From positions 1 to 29,913 of the forward strand of contig JBEHYN010000036.1 of the NCBI GenBank assembly GCA_048498155.1: 29,913 nucleotides of DNA. The letters run 5' to 3'. This document shows positions 21,095-29,070 of this stretch, in pieces. Source of the stretch: BOG-938 sp048498155. GTDB lineage: Bacteria > Pseudomonadota > Alphaproteobacteria > Caulobacterales > Caulobacteraceae. The notes beneath the pieces were generated by a model. It ran no database searches, was not told the origin of the DNA, and saw only the letters and a program-made list of their open reading frames with translations. The translations under genes and the position numbers were made by a program. Positions within the stretch are counted from its first letter, which is position 1, and each line of letters begins with the position of its first letter.

Positions 21095-21871
21095 ATGGAC
21101 CTTTCAGTCTGGTCATATGGCGCGGCGCTCCTGGGCGGAGCCCTGATCGGCCTGTTGCTGACGGTGTTCGGCGGCGGCGGGTCGGTATTGGCGACGCCGC
21201 TGCTGGTTTACGCGGTGGGCATACACGACGCCCACGTGGCGATCGGGACGTCAGCGGCGGCCGTCGCGGTCAACGCTGCGGCGGGACTGGCGGCTCAGGC
21301 GAAGGCCGGAAGGGTGAAGTGGCCCTGTGCAACGGTTTTCGGGGGAGCGGGCCTGGCCGGTTCGTTTCTGGGCGCGCATTTCGCCAAGCAAATGGATGGC
21401 CGGCATCTCCTGTTATGGTTTTCCGGCGCCATGGCGGCGGTCGCCATCGCGATGGTTCTGCCCAGGAAGGGGGAAGGCGACCCCGGGGTGCATCTAGACG
21501 GTGCGTTGGCCGCCAAGCTCGCGCCGTTTGGGCTCGTGACGGGATTGGCTGCGGGCTTTTTCGGCATCGGCGGCGGATTTCTGATCGTGCCGGGGCTTAT
21601 GGCGGCCACCGGCATGACCTTGGCCAATGCCGCAGCGTCTTCACTCGTGTCGGTCGTTCTGTTTGGCGCGGCGACAAGCGCCAGCTACGCCCTATCCGGC
21701 CTGGTCAATTGGCCGGTCTTCATCGCTCTTGTGCTGGGCGGCTTTGTCGGAACACTGGCCGGATTGCCCATGGCCCGGCGTCTTGCCGCCCACGCCGCAA
21801 GCGCCAGACGTGGGTTCGCCGTCATGGTGCTGGCCACAGCCGCCTATGTGGCCATGCGCGCCACGCATTGA
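21095..21871 (+). CDS. TauE/SafE-family sulfite/anion exporter
   Basis: A 258-residue integral membrane protein of the TauE/SafE family with about seven to eight helices. Both family repeats are visible: LLTVFGGGGSVLATPLLVYA (near 21-40) and AAGFFGIGGGFLIVPGLMAA (near 152-171), the Gly-rich signatures of each half. Such proteins export sulfite or organosulfur anions. Here the likely substrate is sulfite or thiosulfate made by persulfide oxidation, inferred from the operon: regulator, rhodanese, exporter, with the dioxygenase divergent. It is convergent with the FGE-sulfatase-fold gene 25 bp away. Confidence 0.9.
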   Translation: MDLSVWSYGAALLGGALIGLLLTVFGGGGSVLATPLLVYAVGIHDAHVAIGTSAAAVAVNAAAGLAAQAKAGRVKWPCATVFGGAGLAGSFLGAHFAKQMDGRHLLLWFSGAMAAVAIAMVLPRKGEGDPGVHLDGALAAKLAPFGLVTGLAAGFFGIGGGFLIVPGLMAATGMTLANAAASSLVSVVLFGAATSASYALSGLVNWPVFIALVLGGFVGTLAGLPMARRLAAHAASARRGFAVMVLATAAYVAMRATH

Positions 21872-21896
21872 GCGCGGCGCCCATCTCAGCGCCGTC

Positions 21897-22946
21897 CTAA
21901 AGCGTGAGCGCCACCCGGAAGCCGACCGAGCCATGCCGGCCGGGCGCCGCATCGCCCACCCGTCTGGCGGCGCGCAGAATCCACTCGTGGGTGCCCCATC
22001 CGGCGCCGCGCACCGTTCGCGTGCCGCAATCGCCGGTCAGACGCACCGAGCCGTCGACTGGGGCGCCGTCGTAGTTTTTATTCCAGCAGTCGGCCATCCA
22101 TGACCAGGCGTTGCCAGCGGTGTCATGCAGGCCGAAGGCGTTGGGCGCGAAACTGGCGACCGGCGCACTCATCTTCTTGTCCCAGATGCTGCCGCAGCCG
22201 TTGCACACCGCGTGGGTTTTGCCGACCTCGTCGCCCCACCAGAAGGTGGTCGTTGTGCCGGCCCGGTTGGCGTATTCGAATTCGCCCTCCGTCATCAGCC
22301 GATAGGGCCGGCCTGTCTTCTTGGCCAGCCAAGTCACATAGGCCTGGGCCTCCGCCCAATTGATGCAGGTGGCGGGCAGGGAATTGGCCACATCTTCGCG
22401 GCCGATGGGGCGCCAGGATCGGGGGCTACGGTCGGCGAACTGGCCGTCCTCATAGGTGTAGCAAACGTTCCCCGTGGCATAGCCGCTGTCGGCCACGAAG
22501 CGCGCGTACTCGCCCACTGTGATGTCTGACCGGCCGACGGCCAGGGCGTAGCCGATGCGCACCCGATGGCGCGGACTCTCATTGGCGTCGCGCTTGGGCG
22601 CGGTCTCCGGCGAGCCCTGGGTGTATTCGCCCGCAGGAACCACGATCATTTGCGGCAGGTCCGCGCCATCCCAAAGCTCAAGCGGCTTGTCGGTTGCACG
22701 CCAGGACACCGGCGCCTGATCCAAATTCGATTGCGATAAGGGCGCGGCGGCTGCGACCAGCGCCGCAGTCTTGGCTTTGATCGCGGCGATCTCCGCGTCG
22801 GAGTGAGGGTGGGCGGCCTTGTAGGCGGCGAAGCGCGCCTGGCGATCCTTCAGCCAGGCCGCATCGCTGTCGGCGCCGGCGAGGGCGGCGGAGCCGAATG
22901 TCGCGACCGCCGCGAGCACCGCGAATTTGAGCCAGCTCTGTCGCAT
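21897..22946 (-). CDS. Exported FGE-sulfatase (SUMF1-fold) domain protein
   Basis: A 349-residue exported protein. Residues 1-24 are a signal peptide (MRQSWLKFAVLAAVATFGSA), followed by a helical, Ala/Lys-rich stretch to ~100. Residues ~110-349 have the formylglycine-generating-enzyme fold: MIVVPAGEYTQGS, SPRHRVRIGYALAVGRSDIT, RPYRLMTEGEFEYANRAG, NAFGLHDTAGNAWSWMADCW and a final GSVGFRVAL. True FGE uses a C-terminal cysteine pair. Here the corresponding end (ILRAARRVGDAAPGRHGSVG) has no Cys, so copper-dependent formylglycine synthesis is unlikely. It may be a ligand-binding or otherwise diverged relative. The start is ATG 22946 (GGAGG upstream); an upstream in-frame ATG (23039) would bury the signal peptide. 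Confidence 0.87.
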   Translation of the reverse strand: MRQSWLKFAVLAAVATFGSAALAGADSDAAWLKDRQARFAAYKAAHPHSDAEIAAIKAKTAALVAAAAPLSQSNLDQAPVSWRATDKPLELWDGADLPQMIVVPAGEYTQGSPETAPKRDANESPRHRVRIGYALAVGRSDITVGEYARFVADSGYATGNVCYTYEDGQFADRSPRSWRPIGREDVANSLPATCINWAEAQAYVTWLAKKTGRPYRLMTEGEFEYANRAGTTTTFWWGDEVGKTHAVCNGCGSIWDKKMSAPVASFAPNAFGLHDTAGNAWSWMADCWNKNYDGAPVDGSVRLTGDCGTRTVRGAGWGTHEWILRAARRVGDAAPGRHGSVGFRVALTL

Positions 22947-23109
22947 GACGTCCTCCCTTGTCCTGGCCTTCTGTTCCGCGTCGTTGGGCGACATGGCGGG
23001 CCTGAAAATCAGGCTAGAGTGTCGCTTGGGTCTAGACAACCCGACGTTCAGGCGCTCACGGTCGGGCGCAGGGAAAAATCCCGGACGTTTTAGCAGGGGA
23101 GGGGACAGC

Positions 23110-24105
23110 TTGACTCAGGATCAGCATCTTGGACGGCGTGAACTGCTGGTCGGCGCGGCGGCGACCTCGGCGCTGGCGGCGGCCGGGTCAGCTAACGCCC
23201 GCACGCAAGGTCACGACCATCTGCCGGTGGTGGATTCCCATATCCACCTGTTCGACGGATCGCGGCCCCAGGGCGCGCCCTATCTCGGTTCAAAGGCCTA
23301 TCGGGCCCAGTCCCACATCTCCTTGCCCGCCGGCTACGCCCCCCTGGCCAAGCCTGCCGGTATCGTCGGCGCGGTGGTGGTGGAGGCCAGTTCCTGGGTG
23401 GAGGACAATCTATGGCTGTTGGAGGTGTCCGAGGCCAACCCGATCATGTTGGGCGTGGTGGGCAACCTTAATCCCGCCAAGGCGGAGTTCGGCGAATATC
23501 TCGGCCGGTTTCGCAAGAACCCGCTGTATCGCGGCATTCGCTTCAGCCGTTTCTATACGGGCAAGGGCGCAGACGTCGCCTTGGACCCGGACATAACAGC
23601 CCGGCTGCGCTTGCTGGCCGAGGCGGACCTCACCTTGGACAACGCCAATCCAACCATGGACTTGTTGAAAGCGAACCTATTGATCAGCCAGGCCATTCCC
23701 GAGTTGCGGGTCGTGGTCGATCACCTGCCGTCGTTCGATCCTACGCCTGAGGTCACGCCCACCTACGAGGACCTGATCAAGCGGCTGGCCGACCGGCCGA
23801 ACATCTTCGTCAAGCTGACCGAAGTCTATCACCCGCGCGAGGACAACGGCGTCATCGTGAAAGACTACGAGCCTCTGCGGGCGAGGCTGGAATATCTGTA
23901 CAACGCTTTCGGGGAGGATCGGGTGATGTTCGGCACCGACTATCCCAACAGCTATGGGGTCGCCACCATTCCCGAGGAGGTCGGCCTGATGAAGCGGTTC
24001 TTCTCAACGAAGCCTCGCGCGGCGGCCGAGAAGTACTTCTGGAAAAACTCCGCCAAGATCTACAAGTGGAAAAAGCGGACGGATCAGCAGCCAAGCCTGA
24101 CGTGA
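23110..24105 (+). CDS. Exported amidohydrolase-family (amidohydrolase 2) protein
   Basis: A 331-residue TIM-barrel metal-dependent hydrolase. Residues 1-30 form a twin-arginine-type signal (LGRRELLVGAAATSALAAAG), implying folded export. The metal motif DSHIHLFDG (Asp42, His44, His46) opens the barrel, FVKLTEVYHP lies near residue 235, and FGTDYPNSYG (near 274) carries the late barrel Asp. Such proteins hydrolyse or decarboxylate cyclic lactones or aromatic acids; the substrate is not predictable. The TTG at 23110 is chosen because GGGAGGGGA is at ideal distance and the Tat signal begins there; longer in-frame readings lack both. It is divergent from the FGE-fold gene. Confidence 0.85.
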   Translation: MTQDQHLGRRELLVGAAATSALAAAGSANARTQGHDHLPVVDSHIHLFDGSRPQGAPYLGSKAYRAQSHISLPAGYAPLAKPAGIVGAVVVEASSWVEDNLWLLEVSEANPIMLGVVGNLNPAKAEFGEYLGRFRKNPLYRGIRFSRFYTGKGADVALDPDITARLRLLAEADLTLDNANPTMDLLKANLLISQAIPELRVVVDHLPSFDPTPEVTPTYEDLIKRLADRPNIFVKLTEVYHPREDNGVIVKDYEPLRARLEYLYNAFGEDRVMFGTDYPNSYGVATIPEEVGLMKRFFSTKPRAAAEKYFWKNSAKIYKWKKRTDQQPSLT

Positions 24106-24391
24106 GATCGGGGAAGGCTAGGGCAGGGAGGGAGTCGCCATGTCATGGGCCAAAGGCGGCGGTCGATGGGCAGTTGCGTCCGGGCAAAAGCCCTTGCTCC
24201 CTTCGCACGCCGACATTCCCATCTGCCGACGATCCTGACCGGACGCCGAACGGGGGCGCCGCTGTTGGACGAGGGGTTAGGGACATGACTTGCGTATAGG
24301 GCTTGCGGCGCCTATCAGGCGTGGGTGAAAAGCCGTTGTGGGCCAGAGGGTCCGCAAATTCAGGTCGGCGAAGGGTTGGAGACGGACGAGT

Positions 24392-24895
24392 ATGGAACAG
24401 GCAATCGCCGCATTCTGCGACTGGCTTTCGGCCACGCCAATCAGTTTGACCATTCAGAGCGTGCTCTGGATCATCCCTGCGGTCCAATCCGTTCACATCA
24501 TGGCCGTCACCATCGTGATCGGCGCGGTGCTGATGGTCGATATGAAGCTGCTGGGGGTGGTTGGCCGAGACACCCCCATTTCCGGCGCCACGCGCCGCTT
24601 CTTGCCCTGGATATGGGTGGCGTTGGTCGTCCTGCTGCTTACCGGCTCCATCCTGACGGCGGCTGAGCCCCGGCGCGAACTGATCAACAATGTTTTCCGA
24701 CTGAAGATGGCCCTCATTCTGGTCGTGTGCGCGGTGACCGGGACGTTCCAAGTGATTGTCAGCCGCAACGCCCAGGCCTGGGGCGACAAGCCTTCCAATC
24801 AATGGTCCGCCCGGGCCCTGGCCATCATCACCCTGGCGCTGTGGGTCGGCATCATCATGTGCGGTCGCTGGATCGCCTACGTCGAACACGGCTGA
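24392..24895 (+). CDS. DUF6644-like four-helix membrane protein 1
   Basis: A 167-residue membrane protein with four helices: ~18-48 (VLWIIPAVQSVHIMAVTIVI), ~68-88 (FLPWIWVALVVLLLTGSILT), ~104-124 (LKMALILVVCAVTGTFQVIV) and ~142-162 (ALAIITLALWVGIIMCGRWI). The layout and motifs (VQSVHIMAVTIVIGAVLMVD, FRLKMALIL, CGRWIAYV) are shared with the next gene and agree with the uncharacterised DUF6644 family. A histidine in helix 1 and Arg/Lys near the membrane edges are conserved between the pair. ATG 24392 follows GGAG. The preceding 286 bp (24106-24391) hold no feature I can support. Confidence 0.8.
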   Translation: MEQAIAAFCDWLSATPISLTIQSVLWIIPAVQSVHIMAVTIVIGAVLMVDMKLLGVVGRDTPISGATRRFLPWIWVALVVLLLTGSILTAAEPRRELINNVFRLKMALILVVCAVTGTFQVIVSRNAQAWGDKPSNQWSARALAIITLALWVGIIMCGRWIAYVEHG

Positions 24896-24967
24896 TTTCA
24901 CCAGGGCTGAGCGCTGCTCCGCCGCCTTTGTCGAACGCGCATTTTTGGTCCTGAGGAACCTGCTTGA

Positions 24968-25459
24968 ATGCTCCAAACCATCGCCCAGTGGCTGCAGGAC
25001 ACAGCCTTCGCCCAGTGGATCGCGACCTCATCAGTGGCCTTTCCCTGGATTGAGACCTGCCACGTGATCTTTTTGACCGTTGTGGTGGGCACGATCACCG
25101 TGGTCGATCTGCGGCTACTCAATGTGACGTCGACGCGGCGTTCGGTGACTCAGATCACCAACGAAGTGTTGCCCTTCACCTGGTGCGCGTTCGGCCTGGC
25201 GGCGCTGACCGGAGGCATGCTGTTCATCTCCAAAGCCACCGAATACGTCGATGACTTCCCCTTTCGCATGAAGATGTTGCTGCTGGCCTGCGCGGGCCTG
25301 AACATGGTGATCTTCCACTTCAGCGCCTATCGCGGCGTGGCGGCCTGGGACCAGAGTGCGGACACCCCGCGTCCGGCAAAGATCGCGGCGGCGCTGTCCT
25401 TGCTGTTCTGGGCCTGTATCATCGTCTTCGGTCGGTGGATCGGCTTCACCGTACGCTGA
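24968..25459 (+). CDS. DUF6644-like four-helix membrane protein 2
   Basis: A 163-residue paralogue of the preceding protein, 72 bp downstream in the same direction. Corresponding segments are WIETCHVIFLTVVVGTITVVD, FGLAALTGGMLFISKATEY, FRMKMLLLACAGLNMVIFHF and LLFWACIIVFGRWIGFTVR. The tandem arrangement suggests duplication and possibly a heteromeric membrane complex; function is unknown. The His in helix 1 (ETCHVIF) is kept in both copies and could ligate heme or metal, which is a guess. A bidirectional terminator follows at 25475-25511. Confidence 0.8.
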   Translation: MLQTIAQWLQDTAFAQWIATSSVAFPWIETCHVIFLTVVVGTITVVDLRLLNVTSTRRSVTQITNEVLPFTWCAFGLAALTGGMLFISKATEYVDDFPFRMKMLLLACAGLNMVIFHFSAYRGVAAWDQSADTPRPAKIAAALSLLFWACIIVFGRWIGFTVR

Positions 25460-25474
25460 CCCTGTGCTTGGACA

Positions 25475-25511
25475 CAAAAAAGGCGGCCCCTGTTCACAGG
25501 GCCGCCTATTT
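25475..25511. terminator. Bidirectional intrinsic terminator
   Basis: AGGCGGCCC (25481-25489) pairs with GGGCCGCCT (25499-25507). A run of six A precedes the stem and ATTTGT follows, so it can stop both the DUF6644 transcript and the convergent DUF6152 transcript. Confidence 0.85.
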
Positions 25512-25531
25512 GTCTCTCCAGCGCCAGAAGA

Positions 25532-25903
25532 TCAGTAGTCGTGATCCTTAAGCACCGCGCCGGTCTTGGTGGTGACATTCATTAGGTAAGCCGCCGGGCC
25601 GCCGTCACGCAGGGGATGGCCTAGGACTGAGACCTTGTCGCCGGCGGCGAGGGAATGGACGCTCCATCCGCGACGCACCAGGATGCTGGGCGGCGAGCAC
25701 TCAATGCTCCACACCTTTCCCCCGTCCGAGGAGACGACCTCGAGGTAGACGTGCGGGTTTTGCCACTTGATGGTCTTGACCGCACCGCTGATGGTCACGT
25801 CCTTGGTCGAGTCGAACATCGCGGCGGTGTGGTGGGCCTGGGCCGGACCCGACAGGGCGCAGATGGCCGCCAGAAGGGCGGGCGGAACCAGAATTCGTTT
25901 CAT
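25532..25903 (-). CDS. DUF6152-like small exported protein
   Basis: A 123-residue protein with a signal peptide (residues 1-23, MKRILVPPALLAAICALSGP) and a small beta-rich domain. Mature HHTAAMFD is followed by VTISGAVKTIKWQNPHVYLE and LAAGDKVSVLGHPLRDGG. The mature N-terminal His-His pair and the KWQNPHV segment are the hallmarks of DUF6152 as I know it; such proteins often neighbour DUF6644 membrane proteins. The fold resembles small OB-like periplasmic domains; His residues could bind metal. Role unknown. It is convergent with the second DUF6644 gene, and its upstream region (25904-26192, 289 bp) is shared with the next rightward gene and shows no clear promoter motif. Confidence 0.82.
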   Translation of the reverse strand: MKRILVPPALLAAICALSGPAQAHHTAAMFDSTKDVTISGAVKTIKWQNPHVYLEVVSSDGGKVWSIECSPPSILVRRGWSVHSLAAGDKVSVLGHPLRDGGPAAYLMNVTTKTGAVLKDHDY

Positions 25904-26192
25904 TCCCTACAACTCTCCAAATTGCGACGCTTCGAGGCGACGCTGCACATGGTTCATCCACCGCTCTATAAAGGATGGCTTACCAGGAAGGTAGTGGTCC
26001 CGAGCGTGTGAACGCGCGCTGAATGCTCGCAGTCTTGGCGCCGGCGCTGTGGAACAATTCCCGGAAGCGACAGTCAATGCGTCGGCGCTATCGCTTGAGC
26101 CCATGCGAACATTCTTTTATGAAGTCAAGCGAACGGGCTTGCCCGCTCCAAGGTGGCTGAGACGCTCGGCCGAGTTTTGAGGAAACACGTCG

Positions 26193-26978
26193 ATGCGTTC
26201 TCCGTTGTTTTTGGTTTCGGCCGCCTTGGCGGGTCTGATGTTGGCTGGGGTCGCCCAAGCTGAGCCCAATATCACCGGGGTGTATTCGCCGATCACCAGC
26301 GGACCCGATGGGCAGCCCCTGGCTCGGCCGCCGGCGACGTTCACGCCCGCCGCCAAGGCCGTGACGGCCGCGACCGCCAAGCTCAACGCCGCCAACCATC
26401 GCATCATCAGCGAAAACCGCACCTTTTGCCTGCCCACTGGCATGCCGACGATGATGACCACGCCTTTCGGCATCGAATTCCTGCAGACCAAGGGCCGCGT
26501 CACCATCCTCAGCGAGCTCAACGCCATTCCGAGGACCATCTATCTGGATGAGAAGACCCAGCCGGACGGAATCGTCCCCGGATGGAACGGCCATTCCATC
26601 GGCCATTGGGAGGGCGACACCCTGCTGGTTGATACGGTCGGCTTGAACGGGCGCAATCCGAACATCTCCGAGAAGATGCACATCACCGAGCGGATCTACT
26701 TGGACAAGAAGTCCGGCGAACTTGTCGACGAGATGGTCCTGGACGACCCCGAAGTCTACGCGCAGCCTTACCACGTCACGGTTCGCTACAGACGAGCCGT
26801 GGGTCAGGAGGCCAACGAGTTGCAGGAATATGCCTGTGAGATCGACCCGAACAACCTGTTCGCCTATTTGGCCGAGCAAAAGGCGGCTGGCCATGAAACC
26901 GAATTCAATCCCGCTTGGACGGCGTCCAACTACAATGATCCGGCTTCGGTCGCCGCTTCCGAGGCTAAAACCAAGTAG
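26193..26978 (+). CDS. Exported protein of unknown function (HSIGHWEGDTLLVDT family)
   Basis: A 261-residue protein with a signal peptide to about residue 23 (MRSPLFLVSAALAGLMLAGV). The mature part contains MTTPFGIEFLQTKGRVTILS and the block GHSIGHWEGDTLLVDTVGLN (near 131-150), a combination I recognise from numerous uncharacterised secreted proteins of sphingomonads, caulobacters and acidobacteria. No enzymatic family can be named. The region beyond is rich in acidic and Tyr residues and ends at EAKTK. It frequently sits with DUF6152/DUF6644 genes as it does here, so they may serve one process. Confidence 0.75.
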   Translation: MRSPLFLVSAALAGLMLAGVAQAEPNITGVYSPITSGPDGQPLARPPATFTPAAKAVTAATAKLNAANHRIISENRTFCLPTGMPTMMTTPFGIEFLQTKGRVTILSELNAIPRTIYLDEKTQPDGIVPGWNGHSIGHWEGDTLLVDTVGLNGRNPNISEKMHITERIYLDKKSGELVDEMVLDDPEVYAQPYHVTVRYRRAVGQEANELQEYACEIDPNNLFAYLAEQKAAGHETEFNPAWTASNYNDPASVAASEAKTK

Positions 26979-27099
26979 CCGCCGATCAGAAGCTTGACGA
27001 AGCCTGCGGACAAGATAGCAATCATCGCCGGGGCGAGGCACTAGTTCTGTTCTACGACGCCGCAAATGGCGCGGGAAATTCACCGGAGGAAATATTTCA

Positions 27100-27681
27100 A
27101 TGTTCGATGTTCGCAAGCTGGCGATGTTCGCGGCGGTCGCCTTGTCCGCCGGCGGCTTGGCCTTTGCACAGACCACTGCCCCAGCAGGCCCGGTCAAGGG
27201 ACCACGCAAGTTTTTGACCCTGACCAGCACCGCGTTCGAAGACAGCGCGGTCATTCCTGCCAAATTCAATGGCGTTGAGACCGGCATCTCTCCGCCGCTG
27301 TCTTGGACAAACACTCCGGCCGGCACGCAAAGCTTCGCCCTTCTGCTGCATGACTTGGAGCCGGCGCCCAAGATGGGCATTGCCGACATCACCCATTGGC
27401 TGATGTTCAACATTCCGGCGGCCGCGACCGCGCTGCCCGAAGGCGTTAAGCCCGGGGCGCAACTGCCCGATGGAACGATCCAGGCCAAGAATGTGCGCGG
27501 CCTGGCTGCCTACATGGGGGCAGAAGCGCCTCCGCCGCTGTTCCACCACTATGTTTTCGAGCTCTACGCGCTCGACATCAAATTGAACCTTGGCCCTGAC
27601 GCAACCCGCGCCCAGGTCATGGCCGCAATGGATGGCCACGTCCTCGGCAAGGGCGTTCTGGTCGGCCGCCAGCACAGCTGA
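27100..27681 (+). CDS. Exported PEBP/YbhB-family protein
   Basis: A 193-residue protein with a signal peptide (cleavage near FAQ, residues 22-24) followed by a phosphatidylethanolamine-binding-protein fold of the bacterial YbhB/YbcL type. Recognisable are FLTLTSTAFEDSAVIPAKFN, GISPPLSWTNTPAGTQSFAL, ITHWLMFNIPAAATALPEGV and HHYVFELYALDIKL. The usual D-P-D-A ligand segment reads HDLEPAP here. Bacterial members bind small anionic ligands, and their physiological role is unclear. It is 121 bp downstream of the previous exported protein and is followed by a hairpin terminator (27710-27737). Confidence 0.88.
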   Translation: MFDVRKLAMFAAVALSAGGLAFAQTTAPAGPVKGPRKFLTLTSTAFEDSAVIPAKFNGVETGISPPLSWTNTPAGTQSFALLLHDLEPAPKMGIADITHWLMFNIPAAATALPEGVKPGAQLPDGTIQAKNVRGLAAYMGAEAPPPLFHHYVFELYALDIKLNLGPDATRAQVMAAMDGHVLGKGVLVGRQHS

Positions 27682-27709
27682 GCGCGCAACCGCCTGATCG
27701 TTGAATTTC

Positions 27710-27737
27710 AAGGCCGCTCTCCCAGGAGGGCGGCCTT
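27710..27737 (+). terminator. Hairpin terminator after the PEBP gene
   Basis: AAGGCCGC (27710-27717) pairs with GCGGCCTT (27730-27737), continued by CTCC/GGAG inside a single-base mismatch, giving a 12-bp stem. Only a weak T-run follows, so termination efficiency is uncertain. Confidence 0.6.
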
Positions 27738-27895
27738 AGTTCGGCTTGGCGATGGATGAAAACTGAGCGTCGTGGTCAATCCATCCTCGCATTGACCTCA
27801 GTTGGATGCTGATGTCTTTGTGCGCTTAAGAGATGTTGCGCCGGCGCGGCAAAGGAATGTCCGCAGCACCAGACATCGCAAGAATGAGGCCAGGG

Positions 27896-29062
27896 ATGAA
27901 ACAAGCGGTTTGGCTTGCGGCCACGTTGTTGGCCTTGGTGGTCGGCGCTCCGGCCTCACCTGCCCAGGAGCGCCCCGGGTTTAGGTCTCCCGAAATCAGC
28001 ACCGACCACCGAGTGACCTACCGCATAACCGCGCCCAATGCGACGCAGGTGCTACTCAACGGCCCGCCCGGGCCCGCGCCGCCCACCGGGTCGACGGCGT
28101 CTACCGGCAACCCCGGAAACTGGCTCATGCCCATGCAGAAGGGGGCGGACGGCATCTGGTCGCTCACGGTCGGCCCGCTGGCTCCGGATATCTACCGCTA
28201 TAATTTCGTCATCGACGGTGTGCGCGCCCTGGACCTGACCAACCCCTATATCAGCTCAGGCGGCAGTCAGCCCTGGAGCCATTATGAGGTTCCGGGGGAT
28301 CCGCCGCCCATCCATTCCCGGCGCAATGTGCCCCACGGCTCGGTGCAACTGCGCGCCTACGACGTTTCGGGAATGAACAAGGTCCATACCCTGCAAATCT
28401 ATACGCCGCCCGAATACGACCGTTTCCCGAACAGAAAATTTCCGGTGCTCTACATGTTCGACGGTGGCGGCGACGCGGAGGATGGCTGGGTTCGCCTCGG
28501 CCGCGTTCCGGAGATCGAGGAAAACCTGCTGGCCGAACACAAGGCCGTACCCATGATCGTGGTGATGGCGTTTAGCGACGATGATGGGGACGCCACGCGA
28601 CCGGAGGCCATCCAGCACTTCACCAACGAGTTCTTCAACGACATCGTGCCGCTGGTGGAGAAGACCTATCGCGTCAAGACAGACCGCGAGCATCGGGCCA
28701 TCGGCGGGCGCGCTAATGGCGCTACCCAGGCGGTGACCCTGGCTCTGCGCAACATGGACAAGTTCGCCTGGCTCGTGTCCTTCAGCGCGGGGGCGCCGAT
28801 CTCCTCGCCCACCTTCGACATGCACAAGTTCATGCCTGGATTTCTGGAAGACGTCGCGGGGGTGAACCGAAAGATGAGGCTGCTGTTCTTCAGTGTAGGC
28901 GACAAAGACACCCGCTATCCGTCGCAAGTGAAGCTGGATCAGGTGCTGACCCAGGCCGGCGTCCATCACGAATTCCACGTCACGCCGGGCCAGCACGAAT
29001 GGAAGACGGGGCGCACCATGCTGGCCCTGGCCATGCCCAAGCTGTTTCAGCTTGGCCATTGA
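27896..29062 (+). CDS. Exported esterase-fold protein lacking the nucleophile serine
   Basis: A 388-residue exported protein: signal peptide ~1-23, an E-set/CBM48-like beta domain ~35-120 (VTYRITAPNATQVLLNG and LAPDIYRYNFVIDG), then an esterase D/ferulate-esterase-like alpha/beta hydrolase ~145-388 (LQIYTPPEYDRFPNRKFPVL and YMFDGGGDAEDGW). The nucleophile elbow expected as G-x-S-x-G reads GRANG, with Ala273 (GCT, 28712-28714) where Ser should be. The C-terminal His367 (GQHEW) is kept. Hydrolysis by the classical triad is therefore unlikely; binding or another chemistry is possible. The start is ATG 27896, directly before the signal peptide; earlier in-frame ATGs exist at 27857 and 27884. The cytochrome gene follows after eight bases. 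Confidence 0.87.
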   Translation: MKQAVWLAATLLALVVGAPASPAQERPGFRSPEISTDHRVTYRITAPNATQVLLNGPPGPAPPTGSTASTGNPGNWLMPMQKGADGIWSLTVGPLAPDIYRYNFVIDGVRALDLTNPYISSGGSQPWSHYEVPGDPPPIHSRRNVPHGSVQLRAYDVSGMNKVHTLQIYTPPEYDRFPNRKFPVLYMFDGGGDAEDGWVRLGRVPEIEENLLAEHKAVPMIVVMAFSDDDGDATRPEAIQHFTNEFFNDIVPLVEKTYRVKTDREHRAIGGRANGATQAVTLALRNMDKFAWLVSFSAGAPISSPTFDMHKFMPGFLEDVAGVNRKMRLLFFSVGDKDTRYPSQVKLDQVLTQAGVHHEFHVTPGQHEWKTGRTMLALAMPKLFQLGH

Positions 29063-29070
29063 AGGTTCGC

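Noticed and set aside
26088..27488. A 466-codon open frame on the minus strand across two rightward genes
   Set aside because: It is antisense to two genes with signal peptides and recognisable families, spans their intergenic gap, and its product resembles no known protein. Long antisense frames are common in GC-rich DNA.
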